DNA of 64,000 nt, taken from NCBI RefSeq assembly GCF_002288925.2, contig NW_022098030.1, positions 9,857,885 through 9,921,884 of the forward strand. The letters are read 5' to 3'. A program made the translations under genes and the position numbers. The notes below the pieces were generated by a model that worked only from the letters and a program-made list of their open reading frames with translations, searched no databases and was not told the DNA's origin. Position 1 is the first letter of the stretch; each line of letters starts with the position of its first letter. The DNA comes from Delphinapterus leucas (lineage: Eukaryota; Chordata; Mammalia; Artiodactyla; Monodontidae). Below, in pieces: positions 51,701 to 58,859 of this stretch.

Positions 51701-53976
51701 TTTTTCCATTGACTTCAAGGATACCTTCATTTACATCAAGAACCAGAGTGTTATGAATACAGAAGATAGTTATTATACAATTTTTGTATTAAATTAAGTA
51801 ACAACAGGCCCAGAACAAGTATGTTATTGAAGAAAACACTGAGTTTTCATTTACAGTACTGGTTGTGTTCATTTCAGATTAAATTTTTGTGTTACTTGCT
51901 TTGCTAAAAGGCCAAACTATCAATAATAAAGATACAAAAGTTTTTAATAATAAATGATTTGGCATCAATAAAAATCTCATATAACTCAGGACTACTTTTG
52001 GTATGTGTTGCTGATGTGTGTGTTTTAGAAATACCAATGATAAATTCTGATTACATAATAAAAGATAATCAGGTAGGTGATAAGCAGTTTCTTACAAACA
52101 TTAATAATTTTTCTTGGCCACTAAATATACCAAATATTCATTTCATACTAATCTAAAATATTTTACAGTTTTATCAGGCTAAAAGTATACTGACAAGATT
52201 GCACTAATGTAATTAAATTTTCCCCTCTGGTTAGTACCCTTAACAATTTATCTGAAAGTGTCACCAGAAAGGTATACTTCTCTCTCTCTCTCTCTCTCTC
52301 TGTCTGTCTGTCTCTCTCTCAACCCCTTAAGTTTTGAATATTTGTAGAAAAGGTCAGTTATGGAGCAAAAGGCAATAAAACAAGATGCACCAAAAGAAAT
52401 ATGTTCCTTAGACTTTCCTAGATTAGCATCAAAAAAAGAAGTCAAGGTGAGCAAAGACAGGGATAGAGTTTAGGAGAGGGGCATTCCATGAGAAGCTGAC
52501 ATTGGTCAGGCAAAGTTCTTAAGTGCGGCACGGTTGACAAATTCTACATTCTGGAATTTATTTTTCAAAAACTCTTCTTTTTGGTTTGTTGAATGTTTAT
52601 TTTTATAGCAAACATTTTTATTTTGTGGATATATTATATCATTTTATTTTTCTAAGGGATACTAATAGTTATTTTATTTTACTTTGGATAGTATCCATTT
52701 CCTCCAAGTTGCTACTCTTCTATTTGTTTATCTGATCTCTTTTCTTTCATGTTAGACTTTCTTAGACAACTAATGATTCTTGGCTTTTTGATAATTAAAA
52801 TGCGGTAATCATAAACTTGATTAGAAGCACTGTGCTTATGAGTAAGGACTTTTAATTGTGGATCTCACCACAAAGGTCCTATTTCATTGTGAAATCCCTA
52901 ATGCCAATATCTTTAGTCTTTTCTCTTAGGCTAATCAGATTCCCTATAAAAGACTATTTCAGTTTCCTGCCTAGAGGGTATAAGCTGCCAGCATTCTGGG
53001 GACCAAGTCATTCCAAGAATGACCTCCCATTCTAACAAGACCCTAAATGAGTATCATTTACAAATATAATGAAAGAAAGGCAAATTCCCAGAAAAGTATT
53101 TTAAGAGGACTCACAAAAGGAAATCATTATTTGAGCATAAATAAGATTTCGAAGTTAATTCTCAGATATGTGACCCAGAACACTGGAACACTTTTTTATA
53201 TTGCTGTGTTACTGGCAATATAAAAAATATTGAGATAATGACTACAAAATAGTTAATTTATCTTGGGATTGGGCATTAAACACATTATTTTAAAAGCTAT
53301 ATTTTAAATTTATGATGACAAAGTCCACTTATACCATTTAACTGGCATCTGTTCCTTTTTAAACCAACATAACACCACAAACAGAGAAGACTGTGGGCTA
53401 AAGTGTTCTAGGTCTAAGGACACGAGCTAAATAAAGATTTCACTTAACTAGATAGTTACTTCATATCCCAGGTAGCTTAATAATATTTTTCCCATTTTAT
53501 AAAAAATTAGGAGGCCAAATGATCTGCTACAAACAAACACAAACATACCACAGAGCTGTGGATAAAGCACTACAGTAATTCTGTGTTTAAGACTTGGTTG
53601 TTGGTACATTTTATATGATAATTAAAGTAATTATATGTAAGAAATTAAGTACTATAATGTAGAATTATAGTATAATTATAAATTGTTATCACACTGCATG
53701 CAGAGTGAGTAATGTTGGAAGGGTAAGTCATTTTTTTCCTCATAATTTGCAATGCACAAAAACATTAATTATGACACTCTGCAAAATTTGGCATTTAATG
53801 AAGCCGAAAATAAATAAATAAAATTCTGCAACATCTGGATAAAACTCTAAGTCCAGGAAAAAAAACCAGTCATACCAAACATGCTGACATTCTGGCATTC
53901 CGGCCACAGCACCATCTCTCTTCCTTTAAATAGTGGCACATTGGAAATCCCCACTTTTCTTGGGTACATTCTGCAG
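16488..53976 (-). CDS. METTL25: METTL25, C-terminal portion (seven exons, 5' end outside window)
   Basis: METTL25 is a putative class I S-adenosylmethionine-dependent methyltransferase; its substrate is not established as far as I know. The window holds only the C-terminal part (about 176 residues of a protein of roughly 600 in human). The SAM-binding fold is encoded upstream, past base 64000. Joining the seven minus-strand exons gives one uninterrupted frame. It contains [77 protein letters not shown] and a final ALKKQQ followed by TGA. I recognise these as the METTL25 C-terminus; the paralogue METTL25B/RRNAD1 shares a related '[13 protein letters not shown]'-like segment but diverges at the very end. 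Intron phases are 0, 0, 2, 0, 0, 0. All splice sites are GT-AG and no frameshift or stop was seen, so the gene looks functional. Introns reach 11.5 and 15.2 kb and are filled with transposons. Confidence 0.93.
16700..17110 (+). repeat. Old L1 3'-end-like fragment in METTL25 last intron
   Basis: The order 'gaaaaactggaagtggctag', 'ggtattacttaaataaatta' and 'attattcagcttctgtag' resembles ancient L1 3' ends. Diverged. Confidence 0.45.
18124..18195 (-). CDS. METTL25: METTL25 exon: [18 protein letters not shown]
   Basis: A 72-nt, phase 0/0 exon encodes [18 protein letters not shown] and CYLKEQ. It sits between a TTTCTTTTAG acceptor and a GTAAATTATG donor. The hydrophobic '[13 protein letters not shown]' run is the segment most clearly shared with the paralogue METTL25B (knowledge of the family, not computed here). 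The intron to the preceding exon is only 564 nt. Confidence 0.92.
18760..18834 (-). CDS. METTL25: METTL25 exon: [21 protein letters not shown]
   Basis: A 75-nt, phase 0/0 exon encodes 25 residues: [15 protein letters not shown], then [10 protein letters not shown]. The acceptor is a T/A-rich tract ending in TTGAAG, and the donor is GTAAATCTC. The open frame runs on into the intron to about 18472, so a naive ORF call overextends it. The next exon continues cleanly with LKVVLAPC. Confidence 0.91.
18840..21230. other. METTL25 intron, no feature recognised
   Basis: AT-rich intronic sequence without recognisable genes. A few bases near 19130-19160 ('ggtaggagctcaataaacag') look like an L2/MIR 3' scrap. 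Short open frames at 19276-19485, 19748-19975 and 20905-21087 lack protein character. Confidence 0.5.
21240..21487. mobile_element. Non-autonomous hAT-type DNA element (MITE)
   Basis: 248-bp element with matching terminal inverted repeats: it starts 'cagtggtccccaacc' and ends 'ggttggggacccctg'. Flanks tgttagat (21232-21239) and tgttagta (21488-21495) agree at 6 of 8 positions, as expected for the 8-bp hAT target duplication. It carries no coding sequence. Confidence 0.85.
21810..22055 (+). repeat. MIR SINE
   Basis: 'ggagcactggctctacagtt', 'tgtctcaatttccttaccta', 'aaaatgaggataactattc' and the 3' 'aggttcaataaacatta'. Confidence 0.75.
22351..22398 (-). mobile_element. Very short L1 3'-end insertion (~48 bp)
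   Basis: A T-rich run followed by 'ttattggagtatagttgact' matches the extreme 3' end of cetartiodactyl L1 in reverse. It is flanked by agactcgcctt (22340-22350) and agacttgcctt (22399-22409), a likely TSD with one difference. Confidence 0.55.
23289..24654 (+). pseudogene. Tigger1 transposase remnant
   Basis: Broken transposase gene. Open pieces include 23289-23504, with the first catalytic Asp context 'FNVDETALY', then 23730-23963 and 24178-24654 (C-terminal 158 codons). At the second catalytic position the usual 'LLIDNAP' reads LLIGNAP, so the Asp is replaced by Gly. Frameshifts and stops separate the pieces. It cannot encode an active enzyme. Confidence 0.85.
24709..25333 (-). mobile_element. 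Antisense 5'-truncated L1 nested in Tigger1, with 17-bp TSD
   Basis: Reverse L1 3' end: T-rich tail, 'caatcccaatctcccaattc', 'ttatggctgagtaatagtcc', 'ggctgtatcaatttacattc'. The flanks agcaataaagtattttt (24692-24708) and agcaataaaatattttt (25334-25350) differ at one base. The minus frame 24926-25303 (125 codons) is the L1 ORF2 C-terminal end (contains '[17 protein letters not shown]'). Confidence 0.9.
25706..25850 (-). mobile_element. MER2-like Tigger MITE, rearranged
   Basis: 'cagtcagtcccccatatcc', 'gtggaacccgcagataca' and 'gagggctgactgta' form one terminus. 'atggataccgaggaaccactg' is the other, reverse-oriented. Most of the element's middle is missing. Confidence 0.6.
25980..26400 (+). repeat. 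L2 LINE 3' fragment
   Basis: 'cttgctttatgctccagctg', 'cacccttcaaaaccaagcta', 'ctctgagaaatcttacagg' and the terminal 'caaaataaatgtttgctgg' follow the L2 3' order. Confidence 0.6.
26787..26808. repeat. (TG)n microsatellite
   Basis: About 11 TG units, with more scattered TG to about 26840. Confidence 0.9.
27489..27702 (+). mobile_element. MER5A hAT-Charlie MITE
   Basis: 'gggggtgattttgaccccca', 'tttgtggcaatgtctggaga', 'tagtgggtagaggtcaaaga', 'aacatcctccaatgcacagg' and 'caataaagaattatcca' match MER5A in order. Its termini are eroded. Confidence 0.85.
28655..28905 (+). repeat. MIR SINE
   Basis: 'ctgcgttcaagttccggctc', 'gccacttgctcttcaact', 'ttgggaataataatagtat' and 'agtaagtgcttagtaaat' in MIR order. 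Confidence 0.75.
29370..29570 (-). repeat. MIR SINE
   Basis: 'agcacttactatgtacattg', 'tattacctcatttaattttt' and 'ttttacaggaggaaact', the reverse MIR core. Confidence 0.65.
30305..30398 (-). CDS. METTL25: METTL25 exon: [18 protein letters not shown]
   Basis: A 94-nt exon follows a TTTTGCAG acceptor. Its first base completes the Cys codon from the exon before. It then encodes [18 protein letters not shown] and [13 protein letters not shown], ending at phase 0 before a GTCAGTAT donor (AAG|GTCAGT). The C-terminal half is a basic, probably helical stretch. The frame is intact, with METTL25-type sequence on both sides. Confidence 0.92.
30400..31560. other. METTL25 intron, no feature recognised
   Basis: AT-rich intronic sequence upstream of the 30305-30398 exon. 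No repeat family or gene could be assigned. Confidence 0.45.
31636..31844 (-). mobile_element. CHR SINE, with 8-bp TSD
   Basis: Reverse CHR SINE (poly-T, 'gcggcacgcgggcctctcac', ending 'ccaccagggaagcccc'). The direct repeat tggttctt lies at 31628-31635 and 31845-31852. Its high CpG content makes several spurious overlapping open frames. Confidence 0.92.
31890..32070 (+). repeat. MIR SINE
   Basis: 'gagtgtagcttccagtctg', 'tctatcacttactagctccc', 'gtcactgtgaggatgaaatt' and 'catgtaaggtgctcagaact'. Confidence 0.7.
32490..33270 (+). repeat. L2 LINE, with an unassigned insert
   Basis: 'gatcatgttacttctccttt', 'taataagccttgtaccacct' and 'tgttgcttccttaggaaag' lie at 32500-32900. The 3' end ('cctgtgcctagcgtagatgc', 'ctcaataaatggatta') follows at 33205-33265. 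A block at about 32920-33170 between them is not L2 and was not identified. Confidence 0.65.
33475..33700 (-). repeat. MIR SINE
   Basis: 'tttacgatgtgccaggacct', 'ctactccatgtggtaggtcc', 'ccattttaaagatggtgaaa' and 'gagaggttaagtaaact'. Confidence 0.75.
33775..33970 (+). repeat. MIR SINE fragment
   Basis: 'gaactcaggagcgaaataag', 'gattccttgctctaccacg' and 'cttggctcagtgtctgac' follow MIR order with drift. Confidence 0.5.
34262..34386. repeat. Local tandem repeat of an 'ataggttacaacaattttt' unit
   Basis: Four copies of 'rggttacaacaattttt' (one as 'agattacaac') are separated by T- and A-rich spacers. It arose by local duplication and is not a recognised family. Confidence 0.85.
35490..36455 (+). 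mobile_element. Internally deleted Tigger-family DNA transposon
   Basis: The 3' end carries the terminal repeat 'gttcgtatgtaggggactaa' followed by 'ctg' at 36455 and a TA dinucleotide, as for TcMar elements. The body encodes the start and end of a Tigger transposase. The matching left terminal repeat is not evident, so the left boundary is approximate. Confidence 0.8.
35677..36162 (+). pseudogene. Tigger transposase remnant, N- and C-terminal ends only
   Basis: Starts with [11 protein letters not shown] and METKVKIIE, typical of the CENP-B-like N-terminus. Near 35785 it jumps to the acidic C-terminal region (VTEELKRFT), then '[19 protein letters not shown]' and '[12 protein letters not shown]' up to a TAA near 36161. 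Most of the DNA-binding domain and the whole DDE catalytic domain are deleted. The remainder has at least two stops. Confidence 0.8.
36470..38210 (-). repeat. Long antisense L2 LINE region
   Basis: Reverse-complement L2 3' region in order: 'gaggagcattccaggcagag', 'ggctttgtaggtcatagtg', 'aggatcactgtggctactgt', 'gagagatgatggtggctttg', 'tggcctgagcaactagaag', 'gagatcacctaggtagtagg' and 'ggcaggctaagtaagttgag'. The block from about 37640 to 38210 repeats similar L2 motifs. The open frames here are incidental. Confidence 0.7.
38240..39090. other. METTL25 intron, no feature recognised
   Basis: AT-rich sequence directly before the large L1. No gene or repeat family assigned. Confidence 0.5.
39110..41663 (+). 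pseudogene. L1 ORF2 remnant (reverse transcriptase to C-terminus)
   Basis: Open pieces lie at 39108-39449, 39449-39703, 39856-41070 (404 codons) and 41115-41663, in different frames. They include '[17 protein letters not shown]' (RT), '[11 protein letters not shown]' and the RT catalytic FADD at 39940-39951, then the C-terminal '[10 protein letters not shown]' and '[15 protein letters not shown]'. The first frameshift falls at an A-run near 39412-39426. The protein is not intact. Confidence 0.93.
39110..42035 (+). mobile_element. 5'-truncated L1 (~2.9 kb) with 19-bp TSD, antisense to METTL25
   Basis: It begins within ORF2 and runs through the 3' UTR ('ggagatcagctcggtgcttt', 'ccaataaagatgttaaaatg') to a poly-A tail. 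It is flanked by identical repeats aaaaaagtttacttctaat at 39091-39109 and 42036-42054. The perfect TSD suggests a fairly recent insertion. The 5' UTR, ORF1 and endonuclease domain are absent, so it is immobile. Confidence 0.95.
42055..42620. other. METTL25 intron, no feature recognised
   Basis: AT-rich intron following the L1; nothing recognised. Confidence 0.45.
42700..42995 (-). repeat. Old L1 3'-end fragment, antisense
   Basis: 'cactaaggcacagtattcca', 'gtttatccattctcctatta' and 'ctcctataaacattgctgct' form the reverse of an ancient L1 3' region. Confidence 0.55.
43016..43146 (-). mobile_element. tRNA-Glu-derived cetartiodactyl SINE, partial
   Basis: Reverse SINE: 'ttggctggcccgagccgcgc', 'gggatcttagttccccggcc', 'ggggtcgaacccgcgcctgg', ending 'gctggactgccagggaattc'. 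It is shorter and differs from the ~200-bp CHR copies, so it is a distinct subfamily. Confidence 0.8.
43715..43812. repeat. Purine-rich imperfect tandem repeat
   Basis: Repeated 'gaagtcaagagacaga' and 'agacagacaaaa' motifs over about 100 bases. A local minisatellite, all purine-biased on the plus strand. Confidence 0.8.
43840..44600 (-). repeat. Antisense L2 LINE fragment
   Basis: 'gctgaaagctcaataaagat', 'gagaattgagatagggacac' and 'gatttgggagttatctaca' match the reverse L2 3' order. It is split by the CHR SINE at 44621. Confidence 0.5.
44622..44800 (+). mobile_element. CHR SINE with an internal ~30-bp deletion, 11-bp TSD
   Basis: Forward CHR SINE ('gggcttccctgatggcgcag' start, A-rich end). 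The TSD caatggtatat lies at 44610-44620 and 44801-44811. Compared with the copies at 7626 and 48057, the stretch between 'cccacatgc' and 'tgctgagcctgcgc' is missing about 30 bases. Confidence 0.92.
45608..45681 (-). CDS. METTL25: METTL25 exon: [21 protein letters not shown]
   Basis: A 74-nt exon starts after a TTTTTTTCAG acceptor and encodes [11 protein letters not shown], then [13 protein letters not shown], plus two bases (TG) of a split Cys codon. The donor is GTATGATG. The TG joins the leading T of the next exon to make TGT (Cys), so this intron is phase 2. The reading frame is open and the residues match METTL25. It precedes the largest intron in the window, 15.2 kb, which contains the 2.9-kb L1. 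Confidence 0.92.
45890..46630 (-). repeat. Antisense L2 LINE fragments
   Basis: 'aatggctgaagagaaggtcc' and later 'aatgcttctgagaagtcaag' resemble reverse L2 3' motifs. Low identity. Confidence 0.35.
46630..47560. other. METTL25 intron, no feature recognised
   Basis: No repeat family assigned. The ORF at 46651-46962 has no recognisable domain. Confidence 0.4.
47565..47748 (-). mobile_element. Short antisense L1 3'-end insertion
   Basis: 'tttattggaatataattgct', 'ttacaatggtgtcttagttt' and 'cacaaagcactgagctgatc' are the reverse of the cetartiodactyl L1 3' UTR seen at 5979-6482. A TSD could not be fixed. Confidence 0.85.
48057..48272 (+). mobile_element. CHR SINE, with 13-bp TSD
   Basis: Forward CHR SINE ('gcttccctggtggcgcagtg' to '(A/CA)n' tail). 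The direct repeat aaactgattgtag lies at 48044-48056 and 48273-48285. Confidence 0.93.
48684..48762. repeat. Compound (TA)n(TG)n(TA)n microsatellite
   Basis: About 43 bases of TA, then about 25 of GT with one interruption, then TATATATATA. Probably polymorphic. Confidence 0.95.
49030..49180 (+). repeat. MIR SINE fragment
   Basis: 'ggctccagagtcaagagact', 'ctactTAACAGTTTCCTCATG' region and 'gggataatagtcccgatctc'. Confidence 0.6.
49240..49430 (-). repeat. MIR SINE
   Basis: 'gaacacttactacgtgatag', 'tttcactcatttaatcctca' and 'aaaactctatgaggaaggta', then 'tttacagataaagaaatta'. Confidence 0.75.
49600..50360. other. METTL25 intron, short L2/MIR scrap then unassigned
   Basis: 'ctggcccagagaaagcactc' near 49628 is an L2/MIR 3' end. 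The rest is AT-rich and unassigned. Confidence 0.4.
50371..50400 (-). CDS. METTL25: METTL25 microexon (30 nt, [10 protein letters not shown])
   Basis: A 30-nt exon encodes exactly ten residues, [10 protein letters not shown]. It lies between an acceptor (a T-rich tract, then CTTAAAG) and a strong donor, GTAAGTGAG. It is phase 0 on both sides, so skipping it would delete ten residues without a frameshift. It joins the Cys-rich exon upstream (…MSACL) to [11 protein letters not shown] downstream. It is too short to be found by ORF length. I recognised it because its residues fill the gap in the METTL25 frame exactly. Confidence 0.9.
51057..51120. repeat. Tandem repeat, three ~21-bp units
   Basis: Three near-identical copies of 'tataaaattttcccaatatt', the last with one extra T. 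Confidence 0.95.
51130..52270. other. METTL25 intron, one MIR-like scrap
   Basis: 'ggtcactgacaatggcagg' and 'cacagctagttagcaggtg' near 51510-51560 are MIR-like. Otherwise unassigned. Confidence 0.4.
52278..52320. repeat. (TC)n microsatellite
   Basis: TC dinucleotides with a short (TGTC)n interruption; the plus strand is entirely pyrimidine for most of it. Confidence 0.95.
52330..53860. other. METTL25 intron, no feature recognised
   Basis: AT-rich; nothing recognised upstream of the microexon intron. Confidence 0.45.
53876..53976 (-). CDS. METTL25: METTL25 exon: Cys-rich [10 protein letters not shown] segment
   Basis: This is the most 5' METTL25 exon visible here. On the minus strand a pyrimidine-rich tract ends in two possible acceptors 6 nt apart (TTCCAG and CTGCAG), followed by codons for [19 protein letters not shown] and then [12 protein letters not shown]. 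The exon ends in TTG before a GTATGA donor at phase 0. Using the inner acceptor gives 53876-53970 (95 nt) and a split Glu codon, which matches my recollection of the human protein (…[11 protein letters not shown]…). Using the outer acceptor gives 53876-53976 (101 nt) and adds two residues. The segment is rich in Cys (five in 31 codons) and basic residues. I judge the inner acceptor more likely but cannot decide without a transcript. Confidence 0.9.
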
Positions 53977-53989
53977 CTGGAAGAAAAAT

Positions 53990-55020
53990 ATGGATTATTT
54001 AAATAAAATTCTTCCTCTTTTAGTTAAAGTAAATAATCTATTGAGAAAGCAAATCAGTCATTTGAAAGTCAAACAGTAGTTAAACATGTAAGTGGTAATG
54101 TTTAACAGTTCATTCCAGTATGTTAATTAAAAGCATATTAATGTTATAAAAATGGTATTTTCTCAACAACAGCTGTTTTGTATTTAAGCTCCAGGTCTGA
54201 TACCAACCAATTTGCCAAAATTATTTCTCAAATATTTAGCAAAAGCAATTTAAAATGGAAATACTTTGCATGTTCAGTGTAACTACAGAAGATAAGTAAT
54301 GAGATACTGGGCATTTACTGCTGACCCGACTTTCTAATAAAATGGTTTATTAAATGTGACATTTGGCAATTTATTATAGAACAATATTAATTCATTCCTA
54401 AAAATGTTGAAGCACCAGTTTTTTTTCCAGCCACGATGTTCACTTTCCAGAAAATGAACAGCTGTATAGGCTCTTATTTTTTCACTCCCTTGACAGGCTG
54501 TAAGATTTTCAACTGTGATTCAGTTTGGCTCAACTGCATTTATGGTTTGAGTAACAACAAAAAAATCAACATTTTCTGCTTAATCACAGGTATCTGCTGC
54601 CCAGCTCACTAACAGAGTTACACGTGCAACTTGCAGATGTGTAAGCCCCTTATGTACAACTATTAACTGCACAGGGTTTCTCAAAAGGAAAAAAAACATT
54701 TCTATTTTAAGTTAAAGTCTAGAAAAGCTGAAGCCTATCAAAACTGTGGCAATTAAAAGAAAACTGAGATGAATATAAATTTTCTATTAGGTTAAGTAAA
54801 ACAGAACTAGAAAACAAGAAAATGCTTTAAAAGAAAATACTGTTGAGGTAGATTCCACTAAATAAACTTCCATGTTATGAAAGGTCAAATGATTTTTTAT
54901 TAAAATAGAGAAAATTTAAATTTCATGCAGATCATAAGTCTGTGATAGTGATTTCTTTCAGGTATTAAAGTAATATTTACAATAGACGTTATTGATACTC
55001 AGATGGAAGATACTGACCCT
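53990..55020. other. METTL25 intron, no feature recognised
   Basis: AT-rich. No further METTL25 exon was found from here to 64000 on the minus strand. Confidence 0.45.
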
Positions 55021-55029
55021 GCCCTAGGA

Positions 55030-55325
55030 ATATAAATAATAATAATGCTAGTATTTATACAGCACTTAATATTGTTAGGCACTATTGTAAGTGCTTTAAA
55101 TGTAATAACTAGCTTTAAATGCTAAGAGCGTTAAATGTATTAACTAGTCCCCACAGCAATTCTGTGAAATAGGTATACTATTATTCTCATGTTTCAGATA
55201 GAGAAAGTGAGCACAGGGAGGTTAAGAAAACTGCCTAAGCTGCAAATCTAGCACATGGCAGAGTTGGAATTTAAACCCAGGCAGTCTGACACCAGGGGCC
55301 ATGCTCTTAACCACCAGGCTATATA
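55030..55325 (-). repeat. MIR SINE with a small internal duplication
   Basis: 'ttatacagcacttaatattg', 'caattctgtgaaataggtat', 'gcacagggaggttaagaaaa' and 'tcttaaccaccaggctat'. The segment 'taaatgtaataactagcttt' is followed by a second similar 'taaatgtattaactagt'. Confidence 0.75.
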
Positions 55326-55329
55326 AACA

Positions 55330-57000
55330 ATTTCACTTTACAAGTGCCCAGGAATCATGGAGCCCTTGAAGCCTATCCAGTAACTAGGGACCCTGGACTA
55401 CTTCTCTGTCAATTTCCAAGATGCCTTGAAACAGCAGTTTGAGTTTTACTGAAGGCTTTATGATTTAACTGAAACATGATTATTGCTAAATCAAAGGGCT
55501 ACTCTAAGTACTTCAATTTTTTTCTTACAACTGAAGAAAGAAATATCTAAACTTTACTGTAAAGGGTAAGGGGCTAGAGAAATGGGGTTGTGGTCTTTTA
55601 TTGAGAGTGTTAGGAAAAGTGCTAACCAATAAAACAGCTAGTTCTTTCCCTTCCCCCATCTGTTCTCTCCTTCTTCCTTGTAGTAACAGCACTCAATTTT
55701 TACCTGGCTATTCAGCTGCTCGGGTTAAAGGCTGCAATTCCCAGACTCCCATGCAGTCACTAGGATAGCTAGAGGGTAAGTTTTGGCTAACTGGATGAGG
55801 GCAGAAATGATGTGTGCAAATGCTCAAAGAGGAGTGGGGGGCGGGCATGATCTTTCCCCCACACTTTCCACCCTACTTCATCCCTCGAATGTGTTCATGT
55901 TGGCAAGCAGACGGTGGAGCAACAAAATAGAAGGATTCTGGGTTCTTGGAAGGCTTTTTGGTGCAGACCTCCCTTACTAACTCTGTCTACCTCTGGACTG
56001 AAACAGAAATATCCATCTGTCTTGTTGAAGTCACTGTTACTTTGGGTTTGAACCCATTTTGCACCTAAATCTTTATCTTAATGCTTCCCAAACTTTTTTT
56101 GTAGCTTAGCCCTCTGGGAAAATGGCAAATTTTGTACATCACAGTGGAATAAACAGATAACTGTGTTGAGGCAAAACCCATGGGATGAAGGAAGCAGTAT
56201 CCCGGGAACTCCCATATAGCATCCACAGCACACTGGTTGAATACTTCTGCCCTAATTAATACAGAAGTCTTCTTTGAGGATGTGATATTTGAGCAGACAT
56301 TTAAACGAGGAAGCAAGCCATGTAAATATTAGGGGAAGACAATGAAAAACAAACAAACAAAGTGCTTCCAACAGGATACAGTTTATCTCCAAAAACATAA
56401 TACCAGAACATTTTACCATTTAAAATGATTAGCCAGCAATTTCTCAACTTATAATATCCCAACCAAATACCTACAAAATAAACTTCTACTAGGGGAAAAG
56501 AAGAGATGAAAGTCAACTTACTACAGAACATGAAAAGAATCCCACTTAAGAAACAAGCAATGCATTTGTAATGAAAAGTATAATTAGTGTGCCATCATTG
56601 CTCTGCAATTCACCTTATGTTGCCAGGAAAAAAGCAGGTCTACTTGTCTGAAAACAGTAGAAATTTCCTCTGCCAATAATAATCTAAAAGAACTGACTGA
56701 GAAAAATTATAACTTATCATTAGATTGAAATGGGAAGAGTATTTCTGGAAAATATATTACAATGGAAGGGGTATATTATTTCCAGGAAAAAAAAAATCTA
56801 AGAAATCCATGTCAAAGTTACTCTCAAATTGTTGACCTATAGAAACTGTAAGAGATAATAAAATTTATTCTGTCTCTAAGCCATTCAGTTTTGTGGTGAT
56901 TTCTGAAACAGCATTAGATGATGCATACAGTCTTGAAGCAGCAATCGAGAGGCTAATTACCTCATACAAGGGAACTGAGACAGAAAAATGCACTGCTCGA
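55330..57000. other. METTL25 intron, no feature recognised
   Basis: No recognised repeat or exon. Open frames at 55783-55980, 56065-56316 and 56301-56531 lack protein character. Confidence 0.4.
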
Positions 57001-57009
57001 TGAGGATGG

Positions 57010-57480
57010 GAAGTATGCTTCCTCAGCAAAGAGCTAAGTTTTGATTAGACAGTAAAGGAATTTTCAGAGAATAGGCTGCAGATAAAGACACTTTTAGTAA
57101 TGAATGACCAAATTCCAGAAAATTTTGGAATTGAGGAGAGGTAGAAGACTAGTCAGGACAAAGGACATATAGAGATACATTTGATGAGAATCCCAGAAAT
57201 TAGGAATGAATCGTGAGGCCAGGGTTTCTGGTGAGGGCTGACATGAATGGGGATCAAAGGCACAATGGGAATTGGTCTTTACCATCCTTAGAGAGATAGC
57301 GGTGAAGCTGTGAGTGTTGTGGTAGGGGCGGAGGAAGGAATTTTTCAGGGGAATACAGAGTTCTGGGCTTGACAGTTGATAAAGGGAAGATGCAGACACG
57401 GATACACAGGACTCCTGGCATTCCTCTTGATTTCAGATGATATAGCATGGAAGCCAGCAGGGGAGCAGTCACATACTGAG
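57010..57480 (-). repeat. Possible antisense L2 fragment
   Basis: 'agtaatgaatgaccaaattc', 'gatagcggtgaagctgtgag' and similar purine-rich text resemble reverse L2. Weak. Confidence 0.3.
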
Positions 57481-58310
57481 CACACAGGGCTGTCACTGGA
57501 GAAATGGAGGCTGAAAGATGGCAAGCATGTTCCCTAACTTGTGTTGACGAAGGTGACGAGGTAGGGAGGAGGGTTACTGTCTTCCTTAGGGCTCATAAAA
57601 CTTATCTTTGCCACCATAGTGAAGGCCTACCGAAGGGTGCCCTTAACCTGTGTGTTAAGAAAGTTATCCCTTCAACCCTACATAACAGTGTGAAGGACAG
57701 CTGAAGGGCAGTCTTACTCCATGCACATGGCTCCCCAAATCTCTATCCAAAACACCCATGAACTTTAAGGTCCTAGGGCAGTTTACAGCAACTGCCAGCC
57801 TTGGCTCAGGGCTATGTGAAACCACATTAGAGACTCACTCCTCTGGACAACCCAATGATTGTGTAATCACCTTGAAGTTTTCTGAGTCTGCATCACAGTT
57901 TCCTCTTTGACTGAGGTCACAGCAGCCTCACAGCTGTTCAGTTTGTAAGAGAACAAGTGCAAAAAACTGATACAGAGAGACACCCTCAAACAAAGCCTTT
58001 CATATACTGATTCAATATAATCTTTAGAATCTATTTCACCACCTTCATTCTGACTGCAGTGAAGAATGAGGCTCCCTTCTACGTCCTGAATCAAAGTCAC
58101 TGTGTTCACCATTTCTATTGTTAAGTCTCGGTCTCCTATTTAACTGTATTCATATACTTATACTGAAATCTAGTTAAACTGGGCATTAAGCTTCCTTATC
58201 AGCGAATCAAGTTGCTTTCCTTTATGAGCACTTTCATGCTATCTTTAAATGATAATTTTGGAGTAGATGAAGCCTCTTGTTTTTTTCTTCTATTTCATTT
58301 CTTAGTCTTT

Positions 58311-58799
58311 TTTTTTTACATGAGATATGATTTGTTTTTATTGGTTATCTATTTCATACATATTAGTGTATATATGTCAATCCCAATCTCCCAATTCATC
58401 CCACCACCCTCCTGCCCGGCATTCCCCACTTGATGTCCATTCGTTTATTCTCTACATCTGTGTCTCTATTTCTGCCTTGAAAATGGGTTCATCTGTACCA
58501 TTTTTCTAGATTCCACATATATGCGTTAATATATGATATTTGTTTTTCTCCTTCTGACTTACTTCACTCTGTATGACAGTCTCTAGGTCCACTCACGTCT
58601 CTACAAATGACCCAATTTCATTCCTTTTTATGGCTGAGGAATATTCCATTGCATATATGTACCACATCTTCTTTATCCATTTGTCTGTCGATGGGCATTT
58701 AAATTGCTTCCATAACCTGGCTACTGTAAATACTGCTGCAATGAACATTGGGGTGCATGTGTCTTTTTGAATTATGGTTTTCTCTGCATATATGCCCAG
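58311..58799 (-). mobile_element. Antisense 5'-truncated L1, with 13-bp TSD
   Basis: Poly-T start, then 'caatcccaatctcccaattc', 'ttatggctgaggaatattcc' and 'gaacattggggtgcatgtgt'. The direct repeat tttcttagtcttt lies at 58298-58310 and 58800-58812. Closely related to the L1 nested in Tigger1. Confidence 0.93.
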
Positions 58800-58859
58800 T
58801 TTCTTAGTCTTTGCTGGCTTTAGAAATGCATTACTCTTGTAAACGTAGATGTTCTACTA

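Noticed and set aside
57094..57496. 101- and 80-codon minus-strand frames
   Set aside because: Low-complexity, L2-like purine-rich DNA; no protein features.
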